A DNA stretch of 64,000 nucleotides from positions 930,001 to 994,000 of the forward strand of contig NZ_CP095550.1 in assembly GCF_023078335.1 (NCBI RefSeq), given 5' to 3'. Shown piece by piece: positions 1 through 9,422 of this stretch. Made by a program: the position numbers and the translations under genes. Source of the stretch: Metabacillus endolithicus (lineage in GTDB: Bacteria > Bacillota > Bacilli > Bacillales > Bacillaceae). The notes beneath the pieces were generated by a model. That model was not told the DNA's origin. It ran no database searches and was given only the letters and a program-made list of their open reading frames with translations. Numbering within the stretch: position 1 is the first letter of the stretch; each line of letters begins with the position of its first letter.

Positions 1-1225
1 TAACCGAAATCTAATAATCGCTTAGCAATATCAAGAGTACGAACACCAAGCTTCTTCTGACGTTTACCAGAAAGAACGAATTCGTGTTTGCAGTGCTGAT
101 TAAATGGAAGATCATAAAATGGTGCCAAACGACGCATCATATAGTTTGCATTTAATACCGCATATTCTGTTACAGCTTTTAAGCCATCAGGACCCATTGT
201 ACGAATGTAGGTGTAAGCACGAACATTAATGCCAAAGTTTCCGTAGAATGGTTTTACTCGTCCGATTGACTGTGGACGATTGTAATCGAAATGGTAGCCT
301 TCTTCTGTTTTCACTAGTACAGGCTTTGGAAGATAAGGAATTAAATCCGCTTTTACCCCAACAGGACCAGATCCTGGACCGCCACCACCGTGTGGTCCTG
401 TGAATGTTTTATGAAGATTTAAGTGAACAACATCAAAGCCCATATCTCCTGGGCGAGCCTTACTTAATACCGCATTTAGGTTCGCTCCATCATAATAAAG
501 CTTTCCGCCTGCATCATGGACAATTTGTGCCATTTCTAAAATATGTGCTTCAAAAAGTCCTAGTGTATTAGGATTTGTTAACATCAATGCCGCCGTTTGG
601 TCATCCACAACACGTCGTAAATCCTCTAAATCAACAAGACCATTTTCATCAGACTTAACTGTGATTGTTTCAAAGCCGCAACTGTTGCAGATGCTGGATT
701 TGTACCGTGAGCTGAGTCAGGAACGATCACTTTCGTTCGTTTTGTATCATTGTTCGCTTCATGATACGCACGAACCATCATTAACCCTGTCCACTCACCG
801 TGAGCTCCTGCTGCAGGTTGAAGTGTTACTTCATCCATTCCTGTGATTTCTTTTAAATGCTCTTGAAGGTCAAATAATAATTCCATTGCCCCCTGAACCG
901 TTGATTCGTCTTGTAATGGATGGATATGAGCAAGTCCAGCTATACGCGCCACATTTTCATTAATTTTTGGGTTGTACTTCATTGTACAAGATCCTAGTGG
1001 ATAAAATCCTGAATCAACACCATGATTACGTTTTGATAAAGCTGTGTAATGTCTCATAATATCAAGCTCAGACACTTCTGGAAGCTCGGCTTCTTCTGTG
1101 CGAATATAATCAGAAGGAATGAGTTCGTCTAACGACAATTCATCAACTTCAAGCTCTGGTAAGCTATATCCAACACGACCTTCTCTACTCAGTTCAAAAA
1201 TTAATGCTTGATCTTGATTACTCAT
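1..1225 (-). CDS. gcvPB: Glycine dehydrogenase (decarboxylating) subunit 2, partial and frameshifted
   Basis: This is the PLP-binding half of the split P-protein of the glycine cleavage system, which decarboxylates glycine and passes the aminomethyl group to lipoyl H-protein. The C-terminus runs off the left edge. The PLP-lysine region [16 protein letters not shown] is read in the downstream frame. After about residue 183 the frame breaks at the two C's at 676-677; one more base restores ...[17 protein letters not shown]. The ATG overlaps the gcvPA stop (TAATG), so the two subunits are translationally coupled. The break in such a conserved housekeeping gene looks like a sequencing error in a short G/C run. 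Confidence 0.93.
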
Positions 1226-2565
1226 TAAGCATCCCCCAATTCCTTCACAAGTGTGTCGATTTCTTCTTTTGTACGTAGCTCTGTAACTGCAATAAGCATA
1301 TGATTTTCAAGCCCAGAATCAACTCTACCTAAATCAAAGCCACCAATAATGTCTTTTTCTAAAAGCTGTTTGTTAACTTCTGATACAGGTTTTGATAACT
1401 TCACAACAAATTCATTAAAAATTGGTTGATCGAAAGGAACCTCAATACTAGCTTTGATACATGCTCTTTTCGCATAGTTCGCTTTTTGGATATTCTGAAT
1501 GGCCATTTCCTTCACACCTTGCTTACCAAGAGCTGTCATGGCTACAGAAGCTGCAAGTGCATTTAATGCTTGATTTGAGCAAATATTAGAAGTTGCTTTG
1601 TCACGACGAATATGTTGTTCACGTGCTTGAAGTGTTAACACAAATCCACGTTTTCCGTTTTCATCCGTTGTTTGCCCAACAAGACGACCTGGAACTTTTC
1701 TTAATAACTTATTTGTTACCGCAAAATAACCACAGTGTGGACCACCAAATGCGGTTGGTATACCGAAAGGCTGTGCATCACCCGCAACAATATCTGCACC
1801 AAATGCTCCAGGAGGTGTTAATGCTCCTAATGCAAGTGGGTTAGAAGAAACGATGAACATACTTTTTCCATTATGTGCAATTGGCTCGATGTCTTTTAAT
1901 GGCTCAATATGACCAAAAAAGTTTGGATACTGAACAATAACAGCTGCAACTTCATCATTCATTTCTTGTTGTAATGCCTCTAAATCTGTTACACCGTTTT
2001 TCACAGGTACTTCCACAACTTCAATGTACTGCCCAGCAGCATATGTTTTGATAACATCTCGTGATTCTGGGTTAACTGCTTTAGAAACTAGCACTTTCTT
2101 TTTCTTTGTCTGCCCTGCTGCAAGCATTGCTGCTTCTGCTAATGAAGTTCCCCCATCATACATAGAAGAGTTAGCAACATCCATACCCGTTAACTCACAA
2201 ATCATTGTTTGAAATTCAAAAATAGCTTGTAGCTCTCCTTGTGAAATTTCCGGTTGATAAGGAGTGTAAGCTGTGTAAAATTCTGAACGAGAAATCACAT
2301 GATCAACGATAATTGGCATGTAATGATCGTAAACACCAGCACCTAAAAATGATGCGTGACTGCGAAGATCCTTATTTTTTGCTGCAAGCTTTGTAAGTTC
2401 TTTTAGAAGCTCTGTTTCAGATTTTGCTTTTTTAATATTGTATTCTCCTTGAAAACGAACACTTTCAGGAATATCTTGAAAAAGCTCTTCAACAGAAGAA
2501 ACACCAATTGCTCCAAGCATTTCCTGCTTATCTTGTTCCGTCATTGGTAAATAACGATGATTCAT
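1225..2565 (-). CDS. gcvPA: Glycine dehydrogenase (decarboxylating) subunit 1
   Basis: This 446-aa protein is the N-terminal-type half of the split P-protein and forms a heterotetramer with GcvPB. The start [17 protein letters not shown] and the family segments [38 protein letters not shown] and [10 protein letters not shown] are intact. An AGAGGGG ribosome site precedes the ATG. It is the second gene of gcvT-gcvPA-gcvPB, 42 bp after gcvT, under the glycine riboswitch. Full length for the family with no frameshift. Confidence 0.96.
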   Translation of the reverse strand: MNHRYLPMTEQDKQEMLGAIGVSSVEELFQDIPESVRFQGEYNIKKAKSETELLKELTKLAAKNKDLRSHASFLGAGVYDHYMPIIVDHVISRSEFYTAYTPYQPEISQGELQAIFEFQTMICELTGMDVANSSMYDGGTSLAEAAMLAAGQTKKKKVLVSKAVNPESRDVIKTYAAGQYIEVVEVPVKNGVTDLEALQQEMNDEVAAVIVQYPNFFGHIEPLKDIEPIAHNGKSMFIVSSNPLALGALTPPGAFGADIVAGDAQPFGIPTAFGGPHCGYFAVTNKLLRKVPGRLVGQTTDENGKRGFVLTLQAREQHIRRDKATSNICSNQALNALAASVAMTALGKQGVKEMAIQNIQKANYAKRACIKASIEVPFDQPIFNEFVVKLSKPVSEVNKQLLEKDIIGGFDLGRVDSGLENHMLIAVTELRTKEEIDTLVKELGDA

Positions 2566-2607
2566 TACGTGTGAACCCCTCTCATTTTAAGGTCATATTT
2601 ATATAAG

Positions 2608-3711
2608 TTAGTTTTTAGGACGTTTATAAAAAGGTGTTGCAACGACAACGGCTTTTAATCGCTTTTTACGAATCTGAACTTCTACTTCCGTTCCAAGTTC
2701 GGTAAATTCTGTTTTTAATAGAGCCAATCCTATGTTTTTACCTAATGTTGGTGATTGAGTACCTGTGGTCACCACACCAATTTCTTCGCCATTCACAAAC
2801 ACCTCATAGCCATGACGTGGAATTCCTTTTTCAATTAATTCAATTCCAACTAGCTTGCGAGAGGCTCCGTTTTCTTTTTGATCCTTCAATACAGCTTTTC
2901 CGTTAAAATCAGCTTCTTTGTTCGTCTTTACTGCGAAGCCAATACCTGCTTCGATTGGTGTAATATCTTTTGTAAGCTCTTGACCGTATAAAGGAAGAGT
3001 TGCTTCAAAGCGAAGGGTATCACGTGCACCAAGGCCACAAGGTAACACACCGTCTTCTTTTCCAGCCTCTAAAATTTTCTCCCAAAGCGTAACAGCATCA
3101 TTTGCCGTACAGTAAAGTTCGAAACCATTTTCGCCTGTATAGCCTGTTCTTGAAACTAAAGCTTTTACACCAGCAACATTTACTTCGTCTTTGAATTTAA
3201 AAAACTTAATTTCTGATAAATCTATATCTGTAAGAGTTTGAAGGACTTTTTCAGCAAGTGGTCCTTGAAGAGCTAAAAGTGCTAAATCGTCGGAAACATT
3301 TTTAATCGAAACATCACCGAAGGTATTCGCTGTTAGCCAATTCACATCTTTATCAATGTTTGAGGCGTTGATCACTAGTAGGTAGTCATGATCAGCTTTC
3401 TTATAAATAAGAAGATCATCAACTGTACCGCCATCTTCATAGCACATTGCCGTGTATTGTGCACCGGCATCTTTGAGCAAAGACACATCATTTGTAGCGA
3501 TTTTTTGTAAAAAAGCTAAGCTATCTTCACCACGAACTTCAACCTCACCCATGTGAGAAACATCAAAAAGTCCTGCTTTTGTCCGAACAGCTTCATGTTC
3601 TTCTTTAATAGAAGAAAATTGAACTGGCAAGTCCCAGCCCCCAAAATCAATCGTTTTTGCACCGTAATTTTTATACACATCATATAAAGGTGTACGATAT
3701 AGCTCTGTCAT
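2608..3711 (-). CDS. gcvT: Glycine cleavage T-protein (aminomethyltransferase)
   Basis: Transfers the methylene group from aminomethyl-H-protein to tetrahydrofolate and releases ammonia. The open frame extends 13 codons further upstream, but the start [19 protein letters not shown] at 3711 has an AGGGAG ribosome site 8 bases ahead and matches the family N-terminus. Folate-binding features such as [11 protein letters not shown] and [14 protein letters not shown] are present. First gene of the operon, transcribed through the glycine riboswitch. Confidence 0.96.
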   Translation of the reverse strand: MTELYRTPLYDVYKNYGAKTIDFGGWDLPVQFSSIKEEHEAVRTKAGLFDVSHMGEVEVRGEDSLAFLQKIATNDVSLLKDAGAQYTAMCYEDGGTVDDLLIYKKADHDYLLVINASNIDKDVNWLTANTFGDVSIKNVSDDLALLALQGPLAEKVLQTLTDIDLSEIKFFKFKDEVNVAGVKALVSRTGYTGENGFELYCTANDAVTLWEKILEAGKEDGVLPCGLGARDTLRFEATLPLYGQELTKDITPIEAGIGFAVKTNKEADFNGKAVLKDQKENGASRKLVGIELIEKGIPRHGYEVFVNGEEIGVVTTGTQSPTLGKNIGLALLKTEFTELGTEVEVQIRKKRLKAVVVATPFYKRPKN

Positions 3712-3748
3712 ATGGATTGCTCCCTTCAAATCCTTATATTTTGGCATC

Positions 3749-3800
3749 AAAAAAAGGACATAGTACTCCCATTTATAAAAATAGAAGTCTCTGTCCTTTT
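3749..3800 (-). terminator. Intrinsic terminator of the glycine riboswitch
   Basis: On the minus strand AAAGGACAGAGACTTCTA pairs with TGGGAGTACTATGTCCTTT, followed by a T run. It lies between the second glycine aptamer and the gcvT ribosome site, where the expression platform is expected. In the B. subtilis riboswitch, glycine binding prevents this terminator from forming. Confidence 0.85.
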
Positions 3801-3985
3801 AACCTGAAAGTTTACCTTATGTAAAAGCAGTACATATTCGTACCTACATAGGCTTTCCCCTTTGGTAGTTTGTCTACATGACAAACACTCTCCAGAGTTG
3901 CGTCAAATAAGAGTTCTTTTGCCTGAGAGATTCACAGTTTGTTTGCTCCTTCGGCGCTATACTAAGTTATAGTCTCTCCCCTTAT
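3801..3985 (-). ncRNA. Tandem glycine riboswitch (gcvT motif)
   Basis: Two consecutive glycine aptamers are readable on the minus strand. The first has GGGGAGAG, GCGCCGAAGGAGCAA and AATCTCTCAGGCAAAAGAAC. The second has CTCTGGAGAG, ACCAAAGGGGAAAGCC and AACTTTCAGGTTAAAAGGACAGAG. The order, the short linker and the position upstream of gcvT are the classic arrangement, so gcvT-gcvPA-gcvPB should switch on when glycine is high. Confidence 0.93.
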
Positions 3986-4288
3986 TCTCATCCGCTCATA
4001 TTTTGTTGTAAAGTTGGTTATACTACTAAAACGTGTATTCATGACATTTAACATTTCAATAAAGAATGAAAGCGTTAAGCTAACTGAAAATGATGAACTT
4101 TCTTACTAACATCCTACCATGAGGGAAGAGTTTCGACAATCACTTTTTAGCTTAACATTAAAATTATTTTCAGTAACAATGTTCGTGTTTTCATTATATC
4201 AAAGTCATAATCTTTCATATATCTTTTTATCTCAATGAAATAGTGAACAATACAATATAGCATACAACACGAAAGGACTGTCTTTACG
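3986..4288. other. Divergent promoter region between gcvT and yqhH
   Basis: About 300 bp of AT-rich sequence without an open frame that looks coding. It must hold the promoter of the minus-strand riboswitch transcript and that of plus-strand yqhH. I see a possible minus-strand TATAAC near 4017-4022 but no convincing matching -35, so I do not call exact promoters. A GAAAGGA ribosome site precedes yqhH. Confidence 0.4.
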
Positions 4289-5975
4289 ATGAATATAAAG
4301 ACGAACTTCGATACAACCTGGCAGGAAGGCTTTTTTGAAAAACTAGATAGCGATGGACCTTGGTCAAACTGGGAGCTGTATAAGCTTGCCTATGAGGTTC
4401 AAAAGAATACGGCTGTGCCAACCTTTGAAGGGTTGCAAGCACCAAATCATCTGCCGCATTTCACTCCTCTTCCCCACCAACTAGAGGTGGCTCAACGAGT
4501 AGTTGAAAAAATGAACGGAAAAGCAATTTTAGCTGATGAAGTTGGATTAGGAAAAACAATTGAAGCAGGATTAATTTTAAAAGAATATATGATTCGTGGA
4601 CTAGTTAAAAAGGTTTTAATTCTAGTCCCTGCCTCCCTCGTCTCACAATGGGCACGGGAGTTAAATGAAAAGTTTTTTATTCCAGCAGTCGAGCAAAAGA
4701 AAAGCTATGTATGGGAAGCATGTGATGTAGTTGTTTCATCAATTGATACCGCAAAGCGTAAAGCCACATCGAGACATTGTTTATGAACAAAATTACGACT
4801 TAGTCATTATTGATGAAGCTCACAAGCTAAAAAATAATAAAACGAAAAACTATGAATTTGTTCAGAATCTTAAGAAAAAGTATTGCTTACTTTTAACCGC
4901 TACTCCCGTCCAAAACAGAGTTGAAGAGATTTTCAATCTTGTTTCACTGTTAAAACCAGGTCACCTTGGCAACGAAGCATACTTTACAGAGGTGTTCTCC
5001 GCTAAAGAGCGTTCTCTAGAGGATCATGAACATTTACGTGAATTAATTAACAAAGTAATGATTCGAAATCGTCGTGGAGACACCGGCATTGACTGGCCGA
5101 AACGAAATGTAGAAACAGTCCCGATTGAGTTTTCCGAAACAGAGCAAAATCTATATGACACGATAACAGCTATAAAATCGTCTTCACAATATGCAGCAAA
5201 TGCTTTTTCGATCATGACACTCCAACGTGAAGCGTGCAGCAGTCGTGAAGCTGTTTATATGACATTGAAAAAGATGTTAGATGTACCCGAAGAAGAGGAA
5301 GCTGCTTTACCAAATGAGGTTATTAAAGACATCATGATGGCGATAGACGGTGTTACACAAAACTCAAAAGCTCTAAAGGTTGTAGAGCTAATCAAAGAAA
5401 TTGATGATAAAGTTATTATCTTTACAGAATACCGTGCAACACAGTTTTATTTACAATGGTTTTTACAGCAAAACGATATCAGCTCCGTTCCCTTCCGCGG
5501 TGGGTTTAAGCGAGGCAAAAAAGATTGGATGAAGGAATTATTCAAAAACCGTGTTCAAGTGTTAATCGCAACCGAAGCCGGTGGTGAAGGGATTAACCTA
5601 CAATTCTGTCATAATATTATTAACTATGATTTACCATGGAATCCAATGAGACTTGAACAGCGGATCGGACGTATCCACCGTTTAGGACAAGAGCATGATG
5701 TAAACATCTACAATATGGCAACAAGAAACACAGTTGAAGAACATATTCTGACTCTTTTATATGACAAAATTAATTTGTTTGAAAAAGTCATTGGTGATCT
5801 TGATGAAATTCTAACTCGACTAGAAATTAAAAACTTTGATGAGCATGTTCAAGACATTATGATCAATTCGAAAAGTGATCGTGAAATGAAAATCAAGATG
5901 GAAAATTTAACATCGATTCTAGACTATGCCCAACACTCACAAGAACAAAGGAAAGCAGCAAGTGGCGATAAATAA
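4289..5975 (+). CDS. yqhH: SNF2-family DEAD/DEAH helicase, YqhH-like, frameshifted
   Basis: ATP-dependent SNF2-type helicase or translocase. The first segment has the Q/Walker A region LPHQLEVAQRVV...ILADEVGLGKTIEAGLIL. The second has the DEAH box LVIIDEAHKLKN, TATPVQNR, the C-terminal ATEAGGEGINLQFC and the arginine-finger motif RIGRIHRLGQ. The frame breaks in the AAA at 4760-4762; dropping one A gives ...TAKRKPHRDIVYEQNYDLV. The cellular role in Bacillus is not established. It forms a pair with yqhG and lies between gcvT and sinI as in B. subtilis. The frameshift is probably a sequencing error. Confidence 0.88.
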
Positions 5976-6001
5976 TTTTCTCCTGAAAGGTGGCGAAAAG
6001 C

Positions 6002-6784
6002 ATGCAACAAGAGCAAATTCACAGCTATTTAGAAAGCTTCTTTACAGCCAACTCCTGTGACATCATTGAAAAGGGCCATGGCTACATGACCGTTCAGCTA
6101 ACCATTGAAATGGACAAGGAATTAATGAACCGCCCTTTCTACTGGCATTACCTTGAAAAAACAAACGGCGTTCCAAACCCGATGAAACTCACACTCATCA
6201 CAGACCAAAACCGAGCGCCAAACGATCTTAAAGGCGAGGTCATGCACTTCGGTGCCCCCCGCCTTCACCAAATTTTTCGTTCGACAACAAATTTAGGAAG
6301 CTATATCCGACTTTTTGAGCAGGTCAAAGAACCAGGCGGTAACATCCCACTACACCCTTGGATTGGAGTTAACATTATAGTTTCCTATCAATGTGACATG
6401 AAAAAGGATCAGCTCTATTCAATTGGACTGCATTTGGTTAGTGGGACTTTAGTAGAAAACTTTCAAGATAAGCTAGAGAAATTAGAGCTAACACCGAAGA
6501 TTCCGGATCTCTGTTTTACGATGACACCTTTGATTAAGCCACAAAGTGGACTTAAACGGATTGAGCAGTTCATTATGCAATCTATTACTGAACAAGATCA
6601 TTCCTGGGCGGATAAAGCACGAGAAAGATGGAATGAGGACTTGAAGCTGTTGGATCATTTTTATGAGGATATGGATGAGAAGCCTGATTGTTATGAGGTG
6701 GAAAAGGAAGCATTGAGGGAACTTTATGAGCCACAGATTAATATATCGGTTCAGAATGGCGGAATTTTTTATTTGACGCCGTAA
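6002..6784 (+). CDS. yqhG: YqhG family protein
   Basis: A 260-aa cytosolic protein starting MQQEQIHSYLESFF. An in-frame GTG lies 12 bases upstream, but AAAGGTGG with 8-base spacing points to the ATG at 6002. It follows yqhH by about 26 bp, matching the conserved yqhH-yqhG pair. There are no membrane segments or recognisable catalytic motifs. Function is unknown in the family; co-transcription with an SNF2 helicase suggests a partner or cofactor role (inference). Confidence 0.85.
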   Translation: MQQEQIHSYLESFFTANSCDIIEKGHGYMTVQLTIEMDKELMNRPFYWHYLEKTNGVPNPMKLTLITDQNRAPNDLKGEVMHFGAPRLHQIFRSTTNLGSYIRLFEQVKEPGGNIPLHPWIGVNIIVSYQCDMKKDQLYSIGLHLVSGTLVENFQDKLEKLELTPKIPDLCFTMTPLIKPQSGLKRIEQFIMQSITEQDHSWADKARERWNEDLKLLDHFYEDMDEKPDCYEVEKEALRELYEPQINISVQNGGIFYLTP

Positions 6785-6804
6785 GGGATTTTTAAATAGT
6801 TGTT

Positions 6805-6836
6805 AAAATGACAATCAGTAGCGATTGTCATTTTTT
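6805..6836 (+). terminator. Intrinsic terminator after yqhG
   Basis: AAAATGACAATC, the loop AGTAGC and GATTGTCATTTTTT form a 10-12 bp stem followed by a run of T's, 20 bp after the yqhG stop. Confidence 0.88.
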
Positions 6837-7147
6837 AAACTCTAAATTTTTAAAAATTCAAATATCATTCGACAAAATTTATTTTTCAACTAAACGTCTT
6901 ATATTAATAGTTTGTAAATAAAAACTCTATTTCCCCACCTAATTACCTGTAAAAACACATAAAATCAGGGACCAATTACCCTCTTAATATTACAAAAGTG
7001 TTAAGAAACGAATCAATTAAAGAAATTTTTCTTTATCGACACCATTCTGCACACTTTCTAAAAATTCCCTTTTATAATAGGAATAGTTAATAAGACAGAC
7101 ATTTTTCAAGGACTTTTGCAACATTAGGGTAGTCATTCAGTGACAAT
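6837..7147 (+). promoter_or_regulatory. sinI promoter region with 0A-box-like sites
   Basis: This AT-rich gap upstream of the riboswitch has a perfect reverse 0A-box TTCGACA at 6869-6875. A 6/7 copy, ATCGACA, is at 7035-7041, about 32 bp before a perfect TATAAT at 7073-7078. The expected -35 hexamer is poor (CACACT with a 17-bp spacer), as expected of an activator-dependent promoter. In B. subtilis sinI is activated by Spo0A~P, so the layout is consistent. The start site was not determined. Confidence 0.5.
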
Positions 7148-7234
7148 ATAATCAGTTCAAAGGCAAACCTATTGAAAAATAGGGACGCAAAGTCACAGAT
7201 CTAAAGTGAAAACTATGATGGCTGGGCTGCCTGG
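7148..7234 (+). ncRNA. Cyclic di-GMP-I (GEMM-I) riboswitch
   Basis: The GEMM-I core is nearly complete. AAAGGCAAACC is at 7159-7169, followed by a P2 stem capped by a GAAA loop (TATTGAAAAATA). GGGACGCAAAGTCACAG is at 7182-7198, then the receptor-like CTAAAG and the closing GGCTGGGCTGCC at 7220-7231. It ends about 30 nt before the sinI start. No U-tract terminator follows. Two small alternative hairpins (CCTGgaataCAGG and AATACaggaGTATT) abut the AGGAGGGTGA ribosome site, so control may be translational. The ligand is inferred from the motif. Confidence 0.92.
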
Positions 7235-7265
7235 AATACAGGAGTATTTTAGGAGGGTGAGATAG

Positions 7266-7412
7266 TTGAATAATGAAACGATACACAATCTGATTAAAGA
7301 CAGACAGCTTGACCATGAATGGGTTGAATTAATTTTAGAAGCATTAGAAACTGGTATTAGTGTAGAAGAAATTAGAGAATTCTTTATTAAGACGGGAAAT
7401 CCTGCTGTTTAA
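7266..7412 (+). CDS. sinI: SinI-like SinR antagonist
   Basis: A 48-aa protein with a TTG start, placed by AGGAGGGTGA ending 6 bases earlier. The segment LDHEWVELILEALETG..VEEIREFF matches the SinI helical hook that pairs with the SinR dimerisation domain. It is 99 bp upstream of sinR, in B. subtilis order. SinI sequesters SinR and derepresses matrix genes. The c-di-GMP riboswitch lies immediately upstream. Confidence 0.9.
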   Translation: MNNETIHNLIKDRQLDHEWVELILEALETGISVEEIREFFIKTGNPAV

Positions 7413-7511
7413 CTCATTCTTACATAAATTTTTTTTGAAAACCGTTCTCCATATCAAACAAATCCCTTCTTTATATGTTATAATGGCATTATTAAAGGAA
7501 GGTGACTTGAC

Positions 7512-7847
7512 GTGATTGGCCCACGAATTAAAAAATATAGAACCCAAAAAAACCTATCATTATCAGAACTAGCAGAACGAGCAGGAGTTGCAAAATCTTA
7601 TTTAAGTTCGATTGAGCGCAATCTCCAGTCAAATCCTTCTGTTCAGTTTTTGGAAAAGGTATCATCTGTACTCGGTGTATCGGTAAATACCCTCCTAAAT
7701 GAACAAGATGAAACAGATCCCGAAGAACTTGACTTAGAATGGACAAAACTTGTTCAAGACGCGATGAAATCCGGTGTGTCTAAAGAACAGTTTAAAGAGT
7801 TTTTGGAGTTTAACAAGTGGAGACTTCAGAACGATACTGATAGATGA
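7512..7847 (+). CDS. sinR: SinR-type biofilm master repressor
   Basis: A 111-aa XRE-family regulator. The N-terminal helix-turn-helix LSLSELAERAGVAKSYLSSIERNLQSNPSVQFLEKV is nearly identical to B. subtilis SinR. The C-terminal SinI-interaction domain LEWTKLVQDAMKSGVSKEQFKEFLEFNKW is intact. The GTG start follows AAGGAAGGTGA. In B. subtilis SinR binds GTTCTYT repeats and represses eps and tapA; many candidate operators occur later in this window. Confidence 0.96.
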   Translation: MIGPRIKKYRTQKNLSLSELAERAGVAKSYLSSIERNLQSNPSVQFLEKVSSVLGVSVNTLLNEQDETDPEELDLEWTKLVQDAMKSGVSKEQFKEFLEFNKWRLQNDTDR

Positions 7848-7850
7848 GAG

Positions 7851-7886
7851 CATGGTTGGTAGCTTTGGCTGCTGATTGTGCTTTTT
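7851..7886 (+). terminator. Possible terminator after sinR
   Basis: AGCAT...GTAGC, loop, GGCTGC...GTGCT forms an imperfect stem followed by TTTTTT, directly after the sinR stop. The stem is interrupted, so this is tentative. Confidence 0.45.
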
Positions 7887-7898
7887 TGTTTATAGATT

Positions 7899-7914
7899 GT
7901 TTTCTATAATGAAC
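7899..7914 (+). promoter_or_regulatory. Candidate SinR operator overlapping a TATAAT box
   Basis: GTTTTCTATAATGAAC matches the window's shared palindrome GTTCTTTATAAAGAAC at 13 of 16 positions and contains a perfect TATAAT at 7905-7910. It lies between sinR and the RiPP-like operon. Confidence 0.5.
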
Positions 7915-8068
7915 AATGTCTTTCCTTTTTACTTCAGATTCAATCTTTTAAGAGAATGAATTGTGTCGAAAATTAAGACTTTTCTTTTGGCAATTAGGTA
8001 TATATAATGTTATTGAGAACAACAAAGTGTACAACGAACTATAACAGACAGATTTTCTCACTCTGTTT

Positions 8069-8084
8069 GTTCTTTATAAAGAAT
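8069..8084 (+). promoter_or_regulatory. Strong SinR operator candidate upstream of RiPP-like precursor
   Basis: GTTCTTTATAAAGAAT is a 15/16 match to a perfect inverted repeat of the SinR half-site GTTCTYT. It ends 23 bp before the precursor ATG and includes TATAAA, which could be the -10. This places the peptide operon under likely SinR control. Confidence 0.7.
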
Positions 8085-8107
8085 AAAACGAACAGGAGGT
8101 GAGAAAA

Positions 8108-8323
8108 ATGACTATAAAACTAAATGATAATCGTCCGATGGTTTTGGAGCATCAAGTGATTCGGTTTGAGACTGCTCAGAGTTGGAATAAGGGGAAAGGT
8201 AACCTTAATCACCCTGGTACAGGGAATGGTGGAATTAATTATCCTAATGATCCATATACTGGCCCACACAAAGGAAATGGTGGGGGAAATAGCAATGGTA
8301 ATAATGGGAATGGTAATAATTAA
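8108..8323 (+). CDS. Asn/Gly-rich RiPP-like precursor peptide
   Basis: A 71-aa peptide. The ATG at 8108 is 6-7 bases after AGGAGGTGAG; the in-frame GTG at 8099 is part of that ribosome site. The N-terminal third has a leader-like RPMVLEHQVIRFETAQSW. The rest is simple: HPGTGNGG, NYPNDPYTGPHKGNGGG and an Asn/Gly tail. There is no Cys and no suitably placed Asp/Glu for a lasso ring, and no recognisable RiPP class. The genes that follow (kinase-like, RRE, S26 peptidase, exporter) are what a modified exported peptide would need. The function is inference. Confidence 0.7.
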   Translation: MTIKLNDNRPMVLEHQVIRFETAQSWNKGKGNLNHPGTGNGGINYPNDPYTGPHKGNGGGNSNGNNGNGNN

Positions 8324-8333
8324 ATAGACATGT

Positions 8334-8354
8334 GGAGGTCGTTTCTTGACCTCC
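8334..8354 (+). other. Intercistronic hairpin after the precursor
   Basis: GGAGGTC, the loop GTTTCTT and GACCTCC form a perfect 7-bp stem between the precursor and the kinase-like gene. There is no T run, so it is more likely an mRNA stabiliser, a processing site or a partial terminator that keeps precursor mRNA more abundant than the downstream genes. Confidence 0.6.
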
Positions 8355-8373
8355 TAACGAAGGAGAAAACTTA

Positions 8374-9156
8374 ATGTATAAAGTAATGGTAAAAATAGCT
8401 GAGCATAATGTACTATTAACCAGTTACTCTATTGATTTTTTCACAACATTAAATAATAGCTACCTTATATTAAATAATGAAAATTCAAATCCAGATCTCT
8501 CTATTCATCTAGAGGATGGATATGGTGTTCCATTTGAGAGTTACGAAGTATCCATTTCTAAAAATCAGCAATACGTTTCCTATAAGCGTGCTGATTACCT
8601 TATCCGTGTGGATCACTTGTATAAAAACGCAATGATTTGGGTACATAATGACCTTGCTTTAAAACATGCACTTATGAATTTATACAGCTCTTTTATCGTC
8701 TATCATAATTGGGGAATACTACTTCATTCTTCTTGTGTTATTGATAACGGCAATGCCCATATTTTTTCCGGACATTCTGGTGCAGGGAAATCCACAGCTG
8801 CCAAACTTTCTACTCCAAGAGACTTACTCGCTGATGAAGCTTCTATTATACAGATTACTTCTAATAAGGTAATAGTTTTTGACTCCCCATTTAGAAGTGA
8901 ATTACATAGTAAATGTATGAATACATCATTTAAATTAGAAAGTATTCAACTATTACATCAATCACAATTAAATAAAAGAGAGCAATTATCAAAATCATCA
9001 AGCATGCTGCATTTATTGGACAAAGTATTTTACTGGACTGAATCATCCGGCGAGATGACCAAAATCTTTCATTTGATTTGCAACCTAGTAAAACAAGTAC
9101 CAATCTATGACCTCCATTTTCAAAAAAACAATACCTTCTGGGAGATGATCTCTTAA
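8374..9156 (+). CDS. HPr-kinase-like protein of the RiPP-like operon
   Basis: A 260-aa protein with a clear P-loop FSGHSGAGKST near residues 130-140 and a following acidic motif LLADEAS. These resemble the HPr kinase-like enzymes that phosphorylate the C-terminal serine of paeninodin-type lasso peptides. The lasso-cluster paralog at 17646-18563 has SDD where this one has ADE. This precursor ends in Asn-Asn rather than Ser, so the substrate residue is unclear. The start follows AAGGAGA. Soluble, with no signal peptide. Confidence 0.75.
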   Translation: MYKVMVKIAEHNVLLTSYSIDFFTTLNNSYLILNNENSNPDLSIHLEDGYGVPFESYEVSISKNQQYVSYKRADYLIRVDHLYKNAMIWVHNDLALKHALMNLYSSFIVYHNWGILLHSSCVIDNGNAHIFSGHSGAGKSTAAKLSTPRDLLADEASIIQITSNKVIVFDSPFRSELHSKCMNTSFKLESIQLLHQSQLNKREQLSKSSSMLHLLDKVFYWTESSGEMTKIFHLICNLVKQVPIYDLHFQKNNTFWEMIS

Positions 9157-9422
9157 TGACACAGTATATCAAAAAAAGGAATTATGAAGCTGTTCAGCTT
9201 GATGATCAGTGGATTATTTTAAATACAGACCAATTTACGGTAACAAAATTAAATGATTTGGGTGGATATTGCTGGACTTTACTTGACTCACCGCAAACTG
9301 TTGAAAGGATGACGCAATTAGTTGAGGAAAAATATCATCTAGATAATAACTTCCTTTCTTCTAATATAGAAGAATTTCTACAAGAGTTAATAGAATATGG
9401 ATTGGTCCAACATGCAGTTTAA
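9156..9422 (+). CDS. PqqD-like RiPP recognition element protein
   Basis: An 88-aa protein of the PqqD fold. It has an N-terminal hydrophobic beta segment (QWIILNTDQFTVTKLNDLGGYCWTLLD) and C-terminal helices (FLSSNIEEFLQELIEYGLV). Such stand-alone RRE (B1) proteins bind leader peptides and deliver them to modifying enzymes. The ATG overlaps the kinase stop (TAATG) and the next gene begins inside it, so the three genes are translationally coupled. Confidence 0.82.
   Translation: MTQYIKKRNYEAVQLDDQWIILNTDQFTVTKLNDLGGYCWTLLDSPQTVERMTQLVEEKYHLDNNFLSSNIEEFLQELIEYGLVQHAV

Noticed and set aside
1593..1844. Plus-strand open frame inside gcvPA, and similar frames opposite glycosyltransferase genes
   Set aside because: They are antisense shadows of clear genes, without ribosome sites or family motifs.
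8108..8323. Reading the Asn/Gly-rich peptide as a second lasso precursor
   Set aside because: After the leader-like part there is no Gly/Ala-type first residue with Asp or Glu at position 7-9, and the operon lacks a cyclase and B2.
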